Assembly: GCA_030765045.1 (NCBI GenBank)
Contig: CM060964.1
Location: 278,887,388-278,951,387 of the forward strand
From: Tenodera sinensis
Lineage: Eukaryota > Arthropoda > Insecta > Mantodea > Mantidae
Length of the DNA stretch: 64,000 bases
Direction of reading: 5' to 3'
Program-made: the position numbers and the translations under genes
Shown: positions 12,570 to 22,177 of the stretch, piece by piece
How the letters are laid out: each line of letters opens with the position of its first letter
How positions within the stretch are numbered: position 1 is the stretch's first letter
Notes under the pieces: model-generated
What the model was told of the DNA's origin: nothing
The model's input: only the letters and a program-made list of their open reading frames with translations
Database searches by the model: none

Positions 12570-13864
12570 CGCGAAGATGATTGCAAAGGAAGTAGCTGAG
12601 TCGAGTGGTCCTCGCTATTTGTTAATTACTAGAACAGAGGAAGGACAGAAGTTTACTACGGTGAATCTATTTGTAATATAGAAGGGTCTTGACAAAATAG
12701 ATGGCCCAGTGAGAAACTGCACTAGACCACGAAATGGCACGCTCCTGGTCGAAGCTAATTCAGCGTCCCAGCCAGCCAAGATATTAAAAGTCAATTTGTT
12801 AGCCAGCTATCCGGTTAAAGTAGAGATGCACAGGACCCTGAATCCTCGCGCGGTGTGATAAACACTCGTGCTTTGGACGGTATGTCCAATGAGGAGATTC
12901 AGCAGAATAATAGAACAAGGTGTGACAGAGGTATATCGAGTTCAGCGGAAAGAGCACGGCGAATACCAGCCCACAGGGACCCTGTTCCTTACCATTGATA
13001 GGGTAGATCTCCCACAAAGGATTAAGGCAGGGTATGAGGTCTTTGAAGTTGGGCCATATATACCGAACCCGCTCCAGATGTTACAAGTGTCAACGCTTTG
13101 GACACACAAGAAGTTTTTGTAATGGTCAAGCTACCTGCGCTGACTGCGGAGGCACCGCACATGATGATACATCTACAACAGTACCCAGGTGTGTGAACTG
13201 CAGGGGGAGACATCCATCTAGTTCCCGAGAATGCCCTCGTTTTATGGAGGAGAAGGCCATCCAAGAGATACGGGTTAGAGAAGGTGTCCCTCTCGGAAGC
13301 CCGAAAACTCATGCGTTTGCACCAATCCTCTATCCCGAAGGCCGGTACCTATAGCTCGGTTGCAGCTAAAACGGTACCACGGCGGGAAATAGCAACTCAA
13401 ACTAGCGATACGGACGGGGCCACAACCTCAGACAAAACCGTCGTAGTTAGTCCAAAGCCAAAGCTTTCAACATCGTCGCCTAAGCTCGTATCAACCTCTA
13501 CAAGAACAGTAGATGAACCGAGAACTTCAGCTAGGTCGCCAACAAAAGCATCGAGCTCTACAAATAAGACTACCGAGCCGTGGTATATGATACTTCACCT
13601 AAGAAATTTAAGACCAATTACAACAAATCCGACTTCCTGAAAGATAGTGATGAGAATGCTCCCAGTAAACCTAAGGGAAAAAAGAGTCCAGGAACAGCTC
13701 CTCGAAGACCCTCTTCTGAGGAATCTTCTGGATTGGACTATGATCGGCGGCTTTCATCTTCGCCGATTACCGTTTCAAATCGGTTCGAGGCAATGGAACC
13801 GAAGTTCGCAATGGGGAAACGGTCGTCCTCGTTAGAGGACAAGGAGCTGGAGGATATTGCCTAA
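12570..13864 (+). pseudogene. ORF1 (gag-like) with CCHC zinc knuckles
   Basis: The translation shows RYLLITRTEEGQKFT, LLVEANSASQPAKILK and PVKVEMHRTLNP (the RRM-like gag part). FLTIDRVDLPQRIKAGYEVF and YIPNPL follow, then a one-base frameshift near 13075 into RCYKCQRFGHT, CADCGGTAHD and CVNCRGRHPSSSRECP: three C-x2-C-type zinc knuckles that bind element RNA. The rest (13250-13864) is Ser/Thr/Pro-rich. Stop codons at about 12680 and 12858 and the frameshift make it non-functional. This order (RRM-like, PNPLRCYKCQRFGH, knuckles) is the standard insect Jockey/I ORF1 layout. Confidence 0.82.
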
Positions 13865-14029
13865 ACTGGGAGAACCCCAGTAAAACAAAGAGGCAGGACA
13901 AAGCCTCTGAAAAGAGCGTAAGCCCAAGAAATAAGAAAAGGGCTAAATTTAATCGACTACCGCCTACTACAAGGTAATGCAGAGTTACCTTTCAGTACTT
14001 ATCCCATACAGATTTTAACACGGCTATCT

Positions 14030-14390
14030 AACAATGGAACATACGTGGCATTAGAATACAATGGCCAGAGCTTGAGTTTTTGCTCAATACGAACGAACCT
14101 TTGGTCATATGTTTGCAAGAGACTATGTTGCGTCCACAAGACACTTTCGATCTAAGAGGATACATCCCAGTTCGGCGTGATGTTACACCAGAAGAGGGTG
14201 TTCCGGCGCATGGCGATGCTTGTCAGAGATGATGTAGATATGAAATCTATACCCTTACGGTCTGACATACAATCAGTCGCCATAAGGATTCAACTGCCAA
14301 CCATTCAGTTTACCATTTGTAACATTTATTTGCCTCCCTCCCTTGTCTTCTCGCCCTTGTCTTCTCGGGCGAACGGGGGGACGGGCGGGT
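14030..14390 (+). pseudogene. Start of ORF2: AP-like endonuclease N-terminal fragment
   Basis: The plus strand reads QWNIRGIRIQWPELEFLL, then VICLQETML with the conserved catalytic Glu of the QET motif, followed by DLRGYIPVRRDV. After a frameshift comes VRDDVDMKSIPLRSDIQ, then FTICNIYLPPS (the IYLPP strand). This is the first third of an APE-type endonuclease that nicks target DNA in target-primed reverse transcription. The frame is lost soon after 14340 and no RT domain follows. Confidence 0.8.
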
Positions 14391-14463
14391 GGATGGATGA
14401 TTATAAACACTAGTGATTATAGTAACAGTAATAATAGTTAACAACAGTAATAGTAACAATAAT

Positions 14464-14636
14464 ATGTTGTTAGCTAATGCTGGATTTCTGACAATGAAGT
14501 CATTAATCCTCTTGCTCTCCAATATTTTTCACTGATGGATGGGGCACTAGAAGTGGCCGGGCATATTTGAAGGTGGTCTCGATCCATTTCCTCTTGCAGA
14601 TGACATAGAGGACAGAGTGGTGAAGAATATATCCCA
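14464..14636 (-). mobile_element. LINE copy B: 173-bp 3'-terminal fragment of the RNase H LINE
   Basis: Almost identical to the last 170 bp of copies A and C (C-terminal CPLCHLQEEMDRDHLQICP tail and the same 3' terminus). It is flanked on both sides by related TAACAA/AGTAATA simple-repeat DNA (14405-14463 and 14637-14660). Confidence 0.9.
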
Positions 14637-14805
14637 GTAACAATAATATAGTAGTAGTTATAATGATGATGATGACGACGAGGACGACGATGACGACGAC
14701 GATGACGATGACGATGATGATAATGATAATAACAATAATAACAGCAACACGGACAACAATAAAAACAGTAGTAATAATAGTAACAGTAACAATAACAATA
14801 AGCAA
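14637..14805. repeat. Degenerate trinucleotide microsatellite (GAT/GAC, TAA)
   Basis: Runs of gatgatgat, gacgacgag and aacaataat. The long reading frames over it come from the repeat register. Confidence 0.9.
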
Positions 14806-14953
14806 TAATGGTTATGGCCAGTTTACTTGATACACAAGCTTTAGCACGGTCAGTAGAGATGTTTACAGAGTTTTTACAATTACAATTAGATTGTGATAAG
14901 CTATTACTATATACTGCAAATTTATTGCATACTCTAGCTTTCATCAACAGTGA

Positions 14954-15142
14954 CTAAACAGATCCTAACTCCTCTATTGTATATAATGGATTTAATGATA
15001 TTTCAATTAGATATCTCTTTAATTTAGTTTTAAAGGAACATCCTTTTGCTGTTTTTATGTTTTCGGGTAGCAAATGAAACAGTCTGCAACCATTTAAATT
15101 TGGTCGTTTTCCAGGAACTTTTTTGTATACCCTTGTAGGCAT
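14954..15142 (-). pseudogene. C-terminal tail of a non-LTR reverse transcriptase
   Basis: Minus-strand YKKVPGKRPNLNGCRLFHLLPENIK followed by FKTKLKRYLIEISLNPLYTIEEL matches the pattern of the extreme C terminus of many arthropod LINE ORF2 proteins (a K.P...G...F..LP..IK......FK..LK..L....YT.EE pattern). Only about 60 residues are visible. Confidence 0.5.
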
Positions 15143-15399
15143 GTCATTTTTGCCTCTTGTGTTATGCTTGTATCACATTTTAAAGTAACTTTGGAATTAA
15201 TTGTGAATAACACTACCTTACAATCACTAATTACACATTATTCTTTTGCATTACAAGTCCCTTCTGTCACCATTTCAACTTGCGGGGGCGATGTGTTTCT
15301 TTATTCATGTATAATTAAACATTGTAACATTTATGATTCATTTGTGCTCTCAAATTAACTGGTAATTGGGTGCAAAATGTGTCATTCATACTACCTTAA

Positions 15400-15965
15400 T
15401 TTTTACTTTCTCTACTGGTAAGTAGAAGGAAGTATTACATTCCACCAAAAAATTTGATGTCGAGATTTTATCGGAAATATGTTTTGAGACCCCCTGAATC
15501 CTTAAAAAAAAGAATTTTTAGAAAAACGTTCATGAGTGTGTGTGTCAGTCTGTGTGTCTGTGTGTCTGTCAGCCTGTGGACAGCATAAGTCAAAAATGAA
15601 AAGTCCGTTAAAAGCCAAACTTGGTATTTAAGTTTAACATCTTTTAAGGATGTGACACAAAGATTTAAAAGAAAAGAGCCTCACACTAAACTACCCTTTA
15701 CACGGAACATTTTTCAGAAATTTTGATTTTCCACAAAATGGCTCTAACGATTTTGATTAAAATTTCATATATTTGAGATATTTTGATGGCAAATGAAATG
15801 CATATCTTGAATTTTCTGGGTACAGCCCCTGTAGTCGCATTTACTCTAGATGACTTTTGCATAACTGGTAAACCGTGAGATAGACCAAATCATACTATAC
15901 AAAAGATGTAGATGTTGCTAAAATACACAATTTATGTCTAAATAAATTTTCTTGTAGGGTGAACC
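15400..15965 (+). repeat. Dispersed AT-rich repeat R, copy 1
   Basis: Begins near actttctctactggtaagt and includes gtctgtgtgtctgtcagcct, the motif cagcataagtcaaaaatgaaa, and ttttccacaaaatggctcta. The same ordered motifs recur at 16360-16650, 48150-48640 and 49030-49640. No coding capacity seen. Confidence 0.75.
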
Positions 15966-16289
15966 ATTTCGGAGATACGCCTTGTTATGTGTGTAACTTT
16001 TGGAAAACTTAAAACTTCTGTGAAATGGAACATAATAGCTCTTCTTTTTACACGTTAAGCATGCAAAGAGAACGGAATCTCAAACCTTTAAAAGATCTGA
16101 CTATCGCACAAAGCCCACTGCATTCTAATATTCCCCTTGCACCTACAAGGAAATAAGCAATAAGATAATTTGTACAAATATTTATCTTAACTAACACGAA
16201 GACGATATAAGAATAAGAGTTTGTAAGAATAGTTAGTACAAGAGCAGAGAAAGTTATGTGAGTGCAACACATCAGATTTTTAGGAAAAG

Positions 16290-16385
16290 GTGTGTGTGGG
16301 GGGTGTGGGGGTGGGAGGTGGGGGTGTGTTTGTGTGTGTGTGTGCGTGCAGATGCGCGCGCGGGGCTGCGGGTGTGCGTGTCTGT
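16290..16385 (+). repeat. GT/GC-rich simple repeat (Z-DNA-prone)
   Basis: Alternating purine-pyrimidine runs (gtgtgtgtgtgtgcgtgcag, gcgcgcgcgggg) and G-runs, placed within the TG-rich part of dispersed repeat R. Confidence 0.85.
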
Positions 16386-16650
16386 CAGTCTGTGGACAGC
16401 ATAACTCAAAAATGAAAAGTCGGTTAAAGACCAAAGTTGGTATTTAAGTTTAATGTCTTTCAAGGATGCGACACAAAGATTTTGAAGAAAATAGCCCCAC
16501 CTTAAATTACCCTTTATATGGAAAATGTTTCATAAATTTTGATTTTCCTGAAAATGGCTCTAACAATTTTGATTAAAATGTCATATGTTTAAGACATTTG
16601 TATGACAAATGAAGTGTATATTTTGAATTTGCTGGCTATCGCCTATGTAG
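16360..16650 (+). repeat. Dispersed AT-rich repeat R, copy 2
   Basis: Shares gtctgtcagtctgtggacag, ggtatttaagtttaatgtct and aaatggctctaacaattttg, in order, with copy 1 at 15540-15840. Confidence 0.8.
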
Positions 16651-16660
16651 TCCTGTGCTG

Positions 16661-16679
16661 CAGCAGCAGCGGCAGCGGC

Positions 16680-16726
<47 letters not shown>
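16661..16726. repeat. (CAG/CGG/TAG)n array at the 3' end of the R1-like element
   Basis: Reads cagcagcagcggcagcggcagtagtag, then about 15 TAG units, then directly the T-run that is the element's A tail. The same trinucleotide theme occurs on the other side of the element at 22178-22932. Confidence 0.95.
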
Positions 16727-16727
<1 letters not shown>

Positions 16728-17049
16728 TTTTTTTTTTTTTTTTTTCTCGGAAGGAATTGCATTATGCAGGCCAGTCTCACTGGCAACTGTGAGACTCCCG
16801 CCCTCTAAAACCCCTCCAGCATATCATTGCAGCTCTGTGGACCTACCTCTCGGCATTACTTCACAGGCTGCAACCGTTTATTTATCTATTTTTTGTTTTA
16901 TTTTCATCTGTTTCCTTTCCTTTCATAATAGTTACAATAATTTTTTGAATTATTTCCCAGTTAGTTTTGCTCTCTAGCATTTTTTCAATTATATTATCAA
17001 CTATTAGGTTTACTCCTATCTTTCTAGTGCATTCATTTCTGATGTCATC

Positions 17050-20000
17050 CTATTTACAGCAGCAAAGTACAGTGTGCTCTGGGGTATCTATTTCTCCACA
17101 ATATGAGCAATCATTACTGTTCACAATATCCATTTTGTGCAAGTAGGTTTTAAACCTCCCGTGTCCTGACAAGAACTGGGTTAGATAGAAGTCAAGTGTT
17201 CCGTGTTTTCTGTTGATCCATGGTTTTATCTGTGGTATGAGCCTCTTTGTCCATTGTGCCACTTCAGTTCCTATTTACCACTCTTATTGCCACTTGTTCA
17301 TGGTATTTTTTGTTGCTAATTTCTTTTCAGTTTTTCTGTTTTCTGTGCCGTATGTAAATTCTATAGCCAGTAGATGTATGCGTATAGTACCCGCAATAAC
17401 TTGGATTGCCCTTGTGGAGACCGTTCTATACGCACAAGCAATTCTTATAGCTACCTTTCGCTGGACCCTTTCTATCAATTTTCTGCAGGTATTTTTTTGT
17501 AACCAGGTATTCCAAACAGGTGCACAGTACAATATAATTGAGTTTATCACACTTCCCAGTATCCTTCCTTTAGTTTTTTAGGTCCTCCAATGTTTGGCAT
17601 TAATCTTCCCAGCATTGCAACAGTTTTTTCTGCCTTGCTTGTAACATATCTAATGTGCGCCCACATACTTATATTGTGTCCCATTTGTATTCCTAAGTAT
17701 TTTATATACGGTTTAGATTTAATTTCCTGATTTCCAAAATGTATTTTTATTTCCTTTATTGTTCTTCTTCCCTCTAAGATGACAATTTCTGTCTTCTCTG
17801 GAGCTAATCGCAGTCCTTTCTGGAGCATTCATATATCCATTTTCTTCATACACCACAACATTTTTTCTTCCACCTCCCCTTTTGATTTACCCAATATTAC
17901 CATGGACAGATCATCTGCATATCCTATTGTTTTGATTCCTACTGGTAAGTCCAGTTTTAGTACATCATCATAATATACGTTCCATAAAGTTGGTCCTAGT
18001 ATGGAGCCTTGTGGGACGCCGCAACTCATGTCCAGACTCCTCTTTTCTCCTACCTCGATTTTTCTATCCTCCAGATAACTGCATATAAGTTTAATTAAAT
18101 ACGGAGCTATTTTTCTTCTTTTTAATTCGTTTATTATACCCAGCCATGGTGCTGAGTTGAAAGCATTTTTAACATCGAGTGTGACCATAATGGCATATAT
18201 GTTCTTCTTTTCTTCTAGTTCTGATTTTATATGACTCTTTATAGTCTCAAGGGCATCTAGTGTTGATAGACCTTTTCTAAAGCCGAATTGTCTTTCTGAG
18301 AATCCGTTTTTGGTTTCGATCTCCTTAATACGTCTTATGTTTATTATTTGTTCAAAAAGTTTTCCAATGACGTTTATCAAACACAAAGGTCTAAAATCTC
18401 CAACTCCTTTTCTGGGTTTTTCAATTAGTATTAGTCTAGCTATTTTCCATTTTTTGGGAAAAATCCCTTTAATTATTTGTTCATTTATTATTTCTTCTAG
18501 AACATTAGGTTTCATGAGTGTCGGCAGACTTTTTTCCAGGGAGGGGCCATACATTGGAAATTTGCTATCATATAATATTAAATCATTATTTTACTGTCAA
18601 AATTTATAACATTTGTTGCAGATAACCGTATTAATTTGTGCTAAATAAAAACTGTTCTTTACATCAAAATTAAAATAATACTTTAAGAGTCAGTAACTGG
18701 CTGCACATTAAGTTCACCAACTTCCAAGGGGGGGCCGCCCCCCCCTCCCCCGTTGCTCCCGTTTCGCGACGCCCATGTTAGGTTTCTGTATTGCAATAAT
18801 CTTTAATACCTCTGGTGGGATTCCACTAGGTCCTGCTGCCTTTCCTCCCTTTATTCTTCTACCGGCTTCTATAATCTTATTTTCTTGATACAGAGGTGTT
18901 TCCTCTCTGTTGACCTTTATTTCTGGCCATATATTCATTTTATGTTCTGGAAATAGAGTTTTCGCTACCTTTAGTTGGTCTTCGTCTTTTAGTCGTACTG
19001 GAGATCGGAATCCAAATTTTCCTGTAACTATCTGATAACCCTTCCCCCAAGTGTCATTATCAATTTCTGTACATAGTTGTTCCCATGCGGTCGTTTTTGC
19101 CGCTTTAATAGCATTTTTAAGTGTTCTTCTGCTTTCACATTGATTGTATATCTCCTGCATTTCATGTTCATTCCACCTATTTTTCCCGTTTGCCCTTGTA
19201 ACTTTCCTTCTGGCATCTGTACTATTCTTCCTTAGTTGTGCAATGCTATCACTCCACCAGTAGGCTGCTTTATGTTTCTTGTTAGCACGTTTATTTTTGA
19301 GTGCATAATTGCACACATTTACCATCATTCTTCCAAATTCACTTGGCTGGTAGGTATAGTCTGGACGTTCTGTTTCTAGTTCTAGCTTGGCGAGTAAAAC
19401 ATCCTTATATTCTTCTTTATATATCCAGCCTTTTGGATGTTATTTCGCTTGTTGTTTTATCATTGGAGCTGGCCTTTCCAAGACAGTATATATATTTTTA
19501 TGGTAGCTCAGGTTTTCCTCATCGTCCACATACCATTTAGTGACTAATTTGTTTACCTCAGTAGTACAAATAGTAATGTCAATATAGGAAGATCCATTAT
19601 TCCTCTCGAATGTAGGTTTTTTATCCATAATTTAAAATAATATAATCGTTTTGGTTTACCCATTCAGCCAATGTGCTGCCTTTCTTATCTTCTGTAGGTG
19701 ATCCCCAGCATAACGCCTTTATATTAAAGTCTCCACCAATTAAAATAATTTTTTTATTATCTTTCTGCATGATGCTAAGACTTACTTGATCTAAGTAGAA
19801 TTGTAATTCCTGCTCATTTTTTGTGGGGGAAACATAAAACGAGAATATAATCATCTCGTAGTTTACACCCATACATATCCTTTGCCCTTACCACTTTTCG
19901 TTATCTTGGAGCCATTCGGTGGTACATAAATGGCGGCATCTATATATTCATCGGTTAGCCATGTAGAGCTCATCTTAGCCATGTTGACATTTGGCTCTGC

Positions 20001-20145
20001 TATTATGGCTAAGTCCAATTTACATGATACACATTTATGTATTAAAAGATCCGTAGCTTGTTTGCTCTATCGAGATTTACCTGTATTATTTTCGTGCTTG
20101 ATTGGTATAGACCTTCCATTTTTCCATTTTCTGCTTTTGTACTAA
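17050..20145 (-). pseudogene. R1-clade ORF2: endonuclease, reverse transcriptase, zinc tail
   Basis: Read from high to low coordinates. Endonuclease pieces: VSCKLDLAIIAEPNVNM, IILIGGDFNIKALCWGSP with the GDFN motif, and PTFERNNGSSYIDITIC with WYVDDEENLS (usually SDH in the family). A linker region follows (19328-18780, AAGPSGIPPEVLK). Then the RT: PLCLINVIGKLFEQ, GFRKGLSTLDALE, VTLDVKNAFNSAPW, GVPQGSILGPTLWN and the catalytic GYADDLSMVILG. The C-terminal part has YLGIQMG, LYCAPVW, LTQFLSGHGRFKTYL and the zinc motif CSYCGEIDTPEHTVLCC. Frameshifts at about 19625, 17830 and 17550, plus a MITE at 18513-18777, inactivate it. Length and domain order match R1-clade ORF2. Confidence 0.9.
18513..18777 (-). 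mobile_element. hAT-type MITE, 265 bp, with 8-bp TSD
   Basis: Flanked by the direct repeat TTAGGTTT at 18505-18512 and 18778-18785. Ends read CATGAGTGTCG and, on the opposite strand, CATGGGCGTCG. These are short imperfect terminal inverted repeats of hAT type, and the 8-bp TSD agrees. It splits the R1-like RT gene. Same family as 53761-54806 and 55403-55663. Confidence 0.93.
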
Positions 20146-21729
20146 CTTTTTATATTCAGGGCATCGCATAGATTCTGCCTTATGTTGGGTTGACTGACAT
20201 ATGTAGCATTTAGTTGGGTTTTTACATTCTTTAATTTTATGTTCCTTGTCACCGCAACTATGACACAGTTGTACCACTTCTTCAAATGAGCAATTCTTCG
20301 CCATATGGCCTACCTCGTGACACTTGTAACATCTTTTTAGATTGCTTACTTCCTTAACTCTCCATCTGTCCCATCCGTCTCCAATTTTTCTGTTAATCAG
20401 TCTATTAGCAGCTTCAATGTTGACAGTTAAAAACGCATATTTCACACCTTGTGAATTTGCTCTTTCTGCCATTTTTAAATTAAAAATCTCCTCGTTTGTG
20501 TTCAATTCTTGTTTCACTATTTTTATTGCTTCGTCTTCGTGTACAGTCTCATCTATGTCTAGAATCATAACTGTTTTCTTTCTTGCCTGTACTTCAACCT
20601 CTGCAATATTTGCTAGTTTAGCTGTTAACAACTGCTTAAAAGCGTTCCTCTCATTTGCGTAATTTCCTTTTATTTTCAGTTGGACGTTTCCGTCTCTACT
20701 TTTACTTTTCTGATTAATGGTTACTCCTTTAATATTTACTTTTTCTTTAACATTCTTGATAATATCAGCATATGTCCTCTCCCCAATGGGCTTAATAATT
20801 AACGTATCCTCATACAAAGATTTTCTTCTTCTGGCTTCCTCCATTTGGTCGTCCTGAATAGCACATTCCCCTTCTCTCTTGCTGTACATTGGTATTTGGA
20901 TATCATTTCTCCTCCCGAAGTAGTCCAGAATTTTCCTGATAACTCCCGCATCTTGTGACTTTGTAATTACACATGCAGTTTTTGCTCTTTCATTCTTCCT
21001 CATTATATTCAGGATCTTTTCTAGATTTATCATTAAATGGGTTTTATCTTCTGTTGTTCTGCCTCCATCTTCAGTAGCAATGATATAAATGAATCTCTTG
21101 CATTTTTTGTTCTCCACATCTTCTCCCACTATTTCATTTGCTGTTATGCTACATAACATTCTTCCTGCTTGTAGTCTACCTTCTTGTATTGCTTTTAAAA
21201 TCTGCGGGTTTGTGTATAAAAGCTTATTCATAAGCTTCCCTTCTTTATCATCTGTCCCTTTAGTGATGATGATTAGGTCTTCATCTTCATCCTTTAGCAC
21301 TTCATCTTTTATCAGTTGGCTGTTTGTATACACCTCTTTGACTCTTTTCTTTGCATTCTCTGCGAGCTCTTCCAACATTTCAGCTATGAAATTCATTGTC
21401 CCAGGTATTCTTTTCATATAATCATGAAGTGTTCTAATGGCGTCCTTTATTTCCTTTTTAGTATTTGGAATATATTTTATTACCTTGCACAGTACTGCAA
21501 TTTCCTTCGCCGTTTTCTGCATTAACTCCTGATGCATATGGTGTTGTTGCTCTGCTTTTTGAAGAAACAAATCTTGCTCTTCTCTACTCCTCAGTTTCTC
21601 AGGAGTCTCCAATCGTTTCCTTTTAGTCTCCCTGATCACATTTTCCTTGTCAGGTTCAGTCGTACTAGGCTTGCTTAATTCACTTTGCGCTGTACCTAAG
21701 GTACTTTGAGAAGCAATAACCAAGTTCAT
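20086..21729 (-). CDS. R1-clade ORF1 (gag-like, three zinc knuckles), uninterrupted
   Basis: A 547-residue uninterrupted frame. The N-terminal half is charged and helical (ETPEKLRSREEQDLFLQKA, KVIKYIPNTKKEIKDAIRTL) and may form coiled coils. The middle contains ERTYADIIKNVKEKVN and DGNVQLKIKGNYANERNAF, an RRM-like gag region. VMILDIDETVHEDEAIKIVK and VKYAFLTVNIEAANRLINRK follow. The C terminus has CYKCHEVGHMAKNC, CHSCGDKEHKIKEC and CYICQSTQHKAESMRC, the zinc knuckle set typical of R1/LOA-type ORF1. The protein should bind element RNA and help target it. It overlaps the start of ORF2. Unlike ORF2 it has no stop, so it may have decayed less or simply been lucky. Confidence 0.88.
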   Translation of the reverse strand: MNLVIASQSTLGTAQSELSKPSTTEPDKENVIRETKRKRLETPEKLRSREEQDLFLQKAEQQHHMHQELMQKTAKEIAVLCKVIKYIPNTKKEIKDAIRTLHDYMKRIPGTMNFIAEMLEELAENAKKRVKEVYTNSQLIKDEVLKDEDEDLIIITKGTDDKEGKLMNKLLYTNPQILKAIQEGRLQAGRMLCSITANEIVGEDVENKKCKRFIYIIATEDGGRTTEDKTHLMINLEKILNIMRKNERAKTACVITKSQDAGVIRKILDYFGRRNDIQIPMYSKREGECAIQDDQMEEARRRKSLYEDTLIIKPIGERTYADIIKNVKEKVNIKGVTINQKSKSRDGNVQLKIKGNYANERNAFKQLLTAKLANIAEVEVQARKKTVMILDIDETVHEDEAIKIVKQELNTNEEIFNLKMAERANSQGVKYAFLTVNIEAANRLINRKIGDGWDRWRVKEVSNLKRCYKCHEVGHMAKNCSFEEVVQLCHSCGDKEHKIKECKNPTKCYICQSTQHKAESMRCPEYKKLVQKQKMEKWKVYTNQARK

Positions 21730-22177
21730 ATTGCCAGTTGAACTACGTCGCTGAGGGGGAGATCGTCCAATTAAAGGTCGTCTTCTGAAAGGATCATAAT
21801 TCCCTTCGAGGTGATCTATTGCTTATTCTAGTGTTTGACATTCCATTTCACTTGTTCCAGTAGCATTATCTTGCTTCCCGGCCTGGTTTCCCACCGTAGA
21901 TACATGGCAGTAGCTGGTTGACGGTCGGGTGAGGCCTGCCCTTACACCACCATTCCCGACCGGTTCTGGGGATCCGACGCCCCTGTCCCATAAACTAAGC
22001 TCTTCTGAAGACCTTTCCATATTTTCAATTATAATACATGTCCAATTTCTTAGCCGGTCGGCACCATAAATCCAGCCAAGCCAGAGCCCTGTTAGCCGTC
22101 CAAGATAGTAGTTTGGACGTTGCCCGCCCCACACGTAGCCGAAGTAACATGCCGGACGTAAGGTTGGTCTTTGTGGG

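Larger units (their letters stand above)
12070..14395 (+). mobile_element. Jockey/I-like non-LTR retrotransposon, 3' half missing
   Basis: A GC-richer block than its surroundings. A 5' leader (about 12070-12570) precedes a broken ORF1 (12570-13864) and the start of ORF2 (about 14030-14390). The element ends abruptly inside the endonuclease, where a duplicated tcttctcgcccttgtcttct motif and a gggcgg-rich stretch begin. It is therefore truncated at the 3' side, unlike the usual 5' truncation of LINEs. Simple ATC/GTC repeats (12026-12070) abut its 5' edge. Confidence 0.8.
16727..22177 (-). mobile_element. R1-clade non-LTR retrotransposon, nearly full length, inside a trinucleotide array
   Basis: Minus-strand element with a 5' leader (about 22177-21730), ORF1 (21729-20086), ORF2 (about 20145-17050), a 3' UTR (17049-16745) and an A tail of about 18 (T-run at 16727-16745). 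ORF2 begins before ORF1 ends, as in R1-type elements. It carries a 265-bp MITE inside the RT region. Both ends abut TAG/CAG trinucleotide DNA, which suggests a target preference for that repeat. Confidence 0.88.

Noticed and set aside
16048..16463. Thr/His/Pro-rich frames on the minus strand
   Set aside because: Produced by the GT-rich simple repeat.
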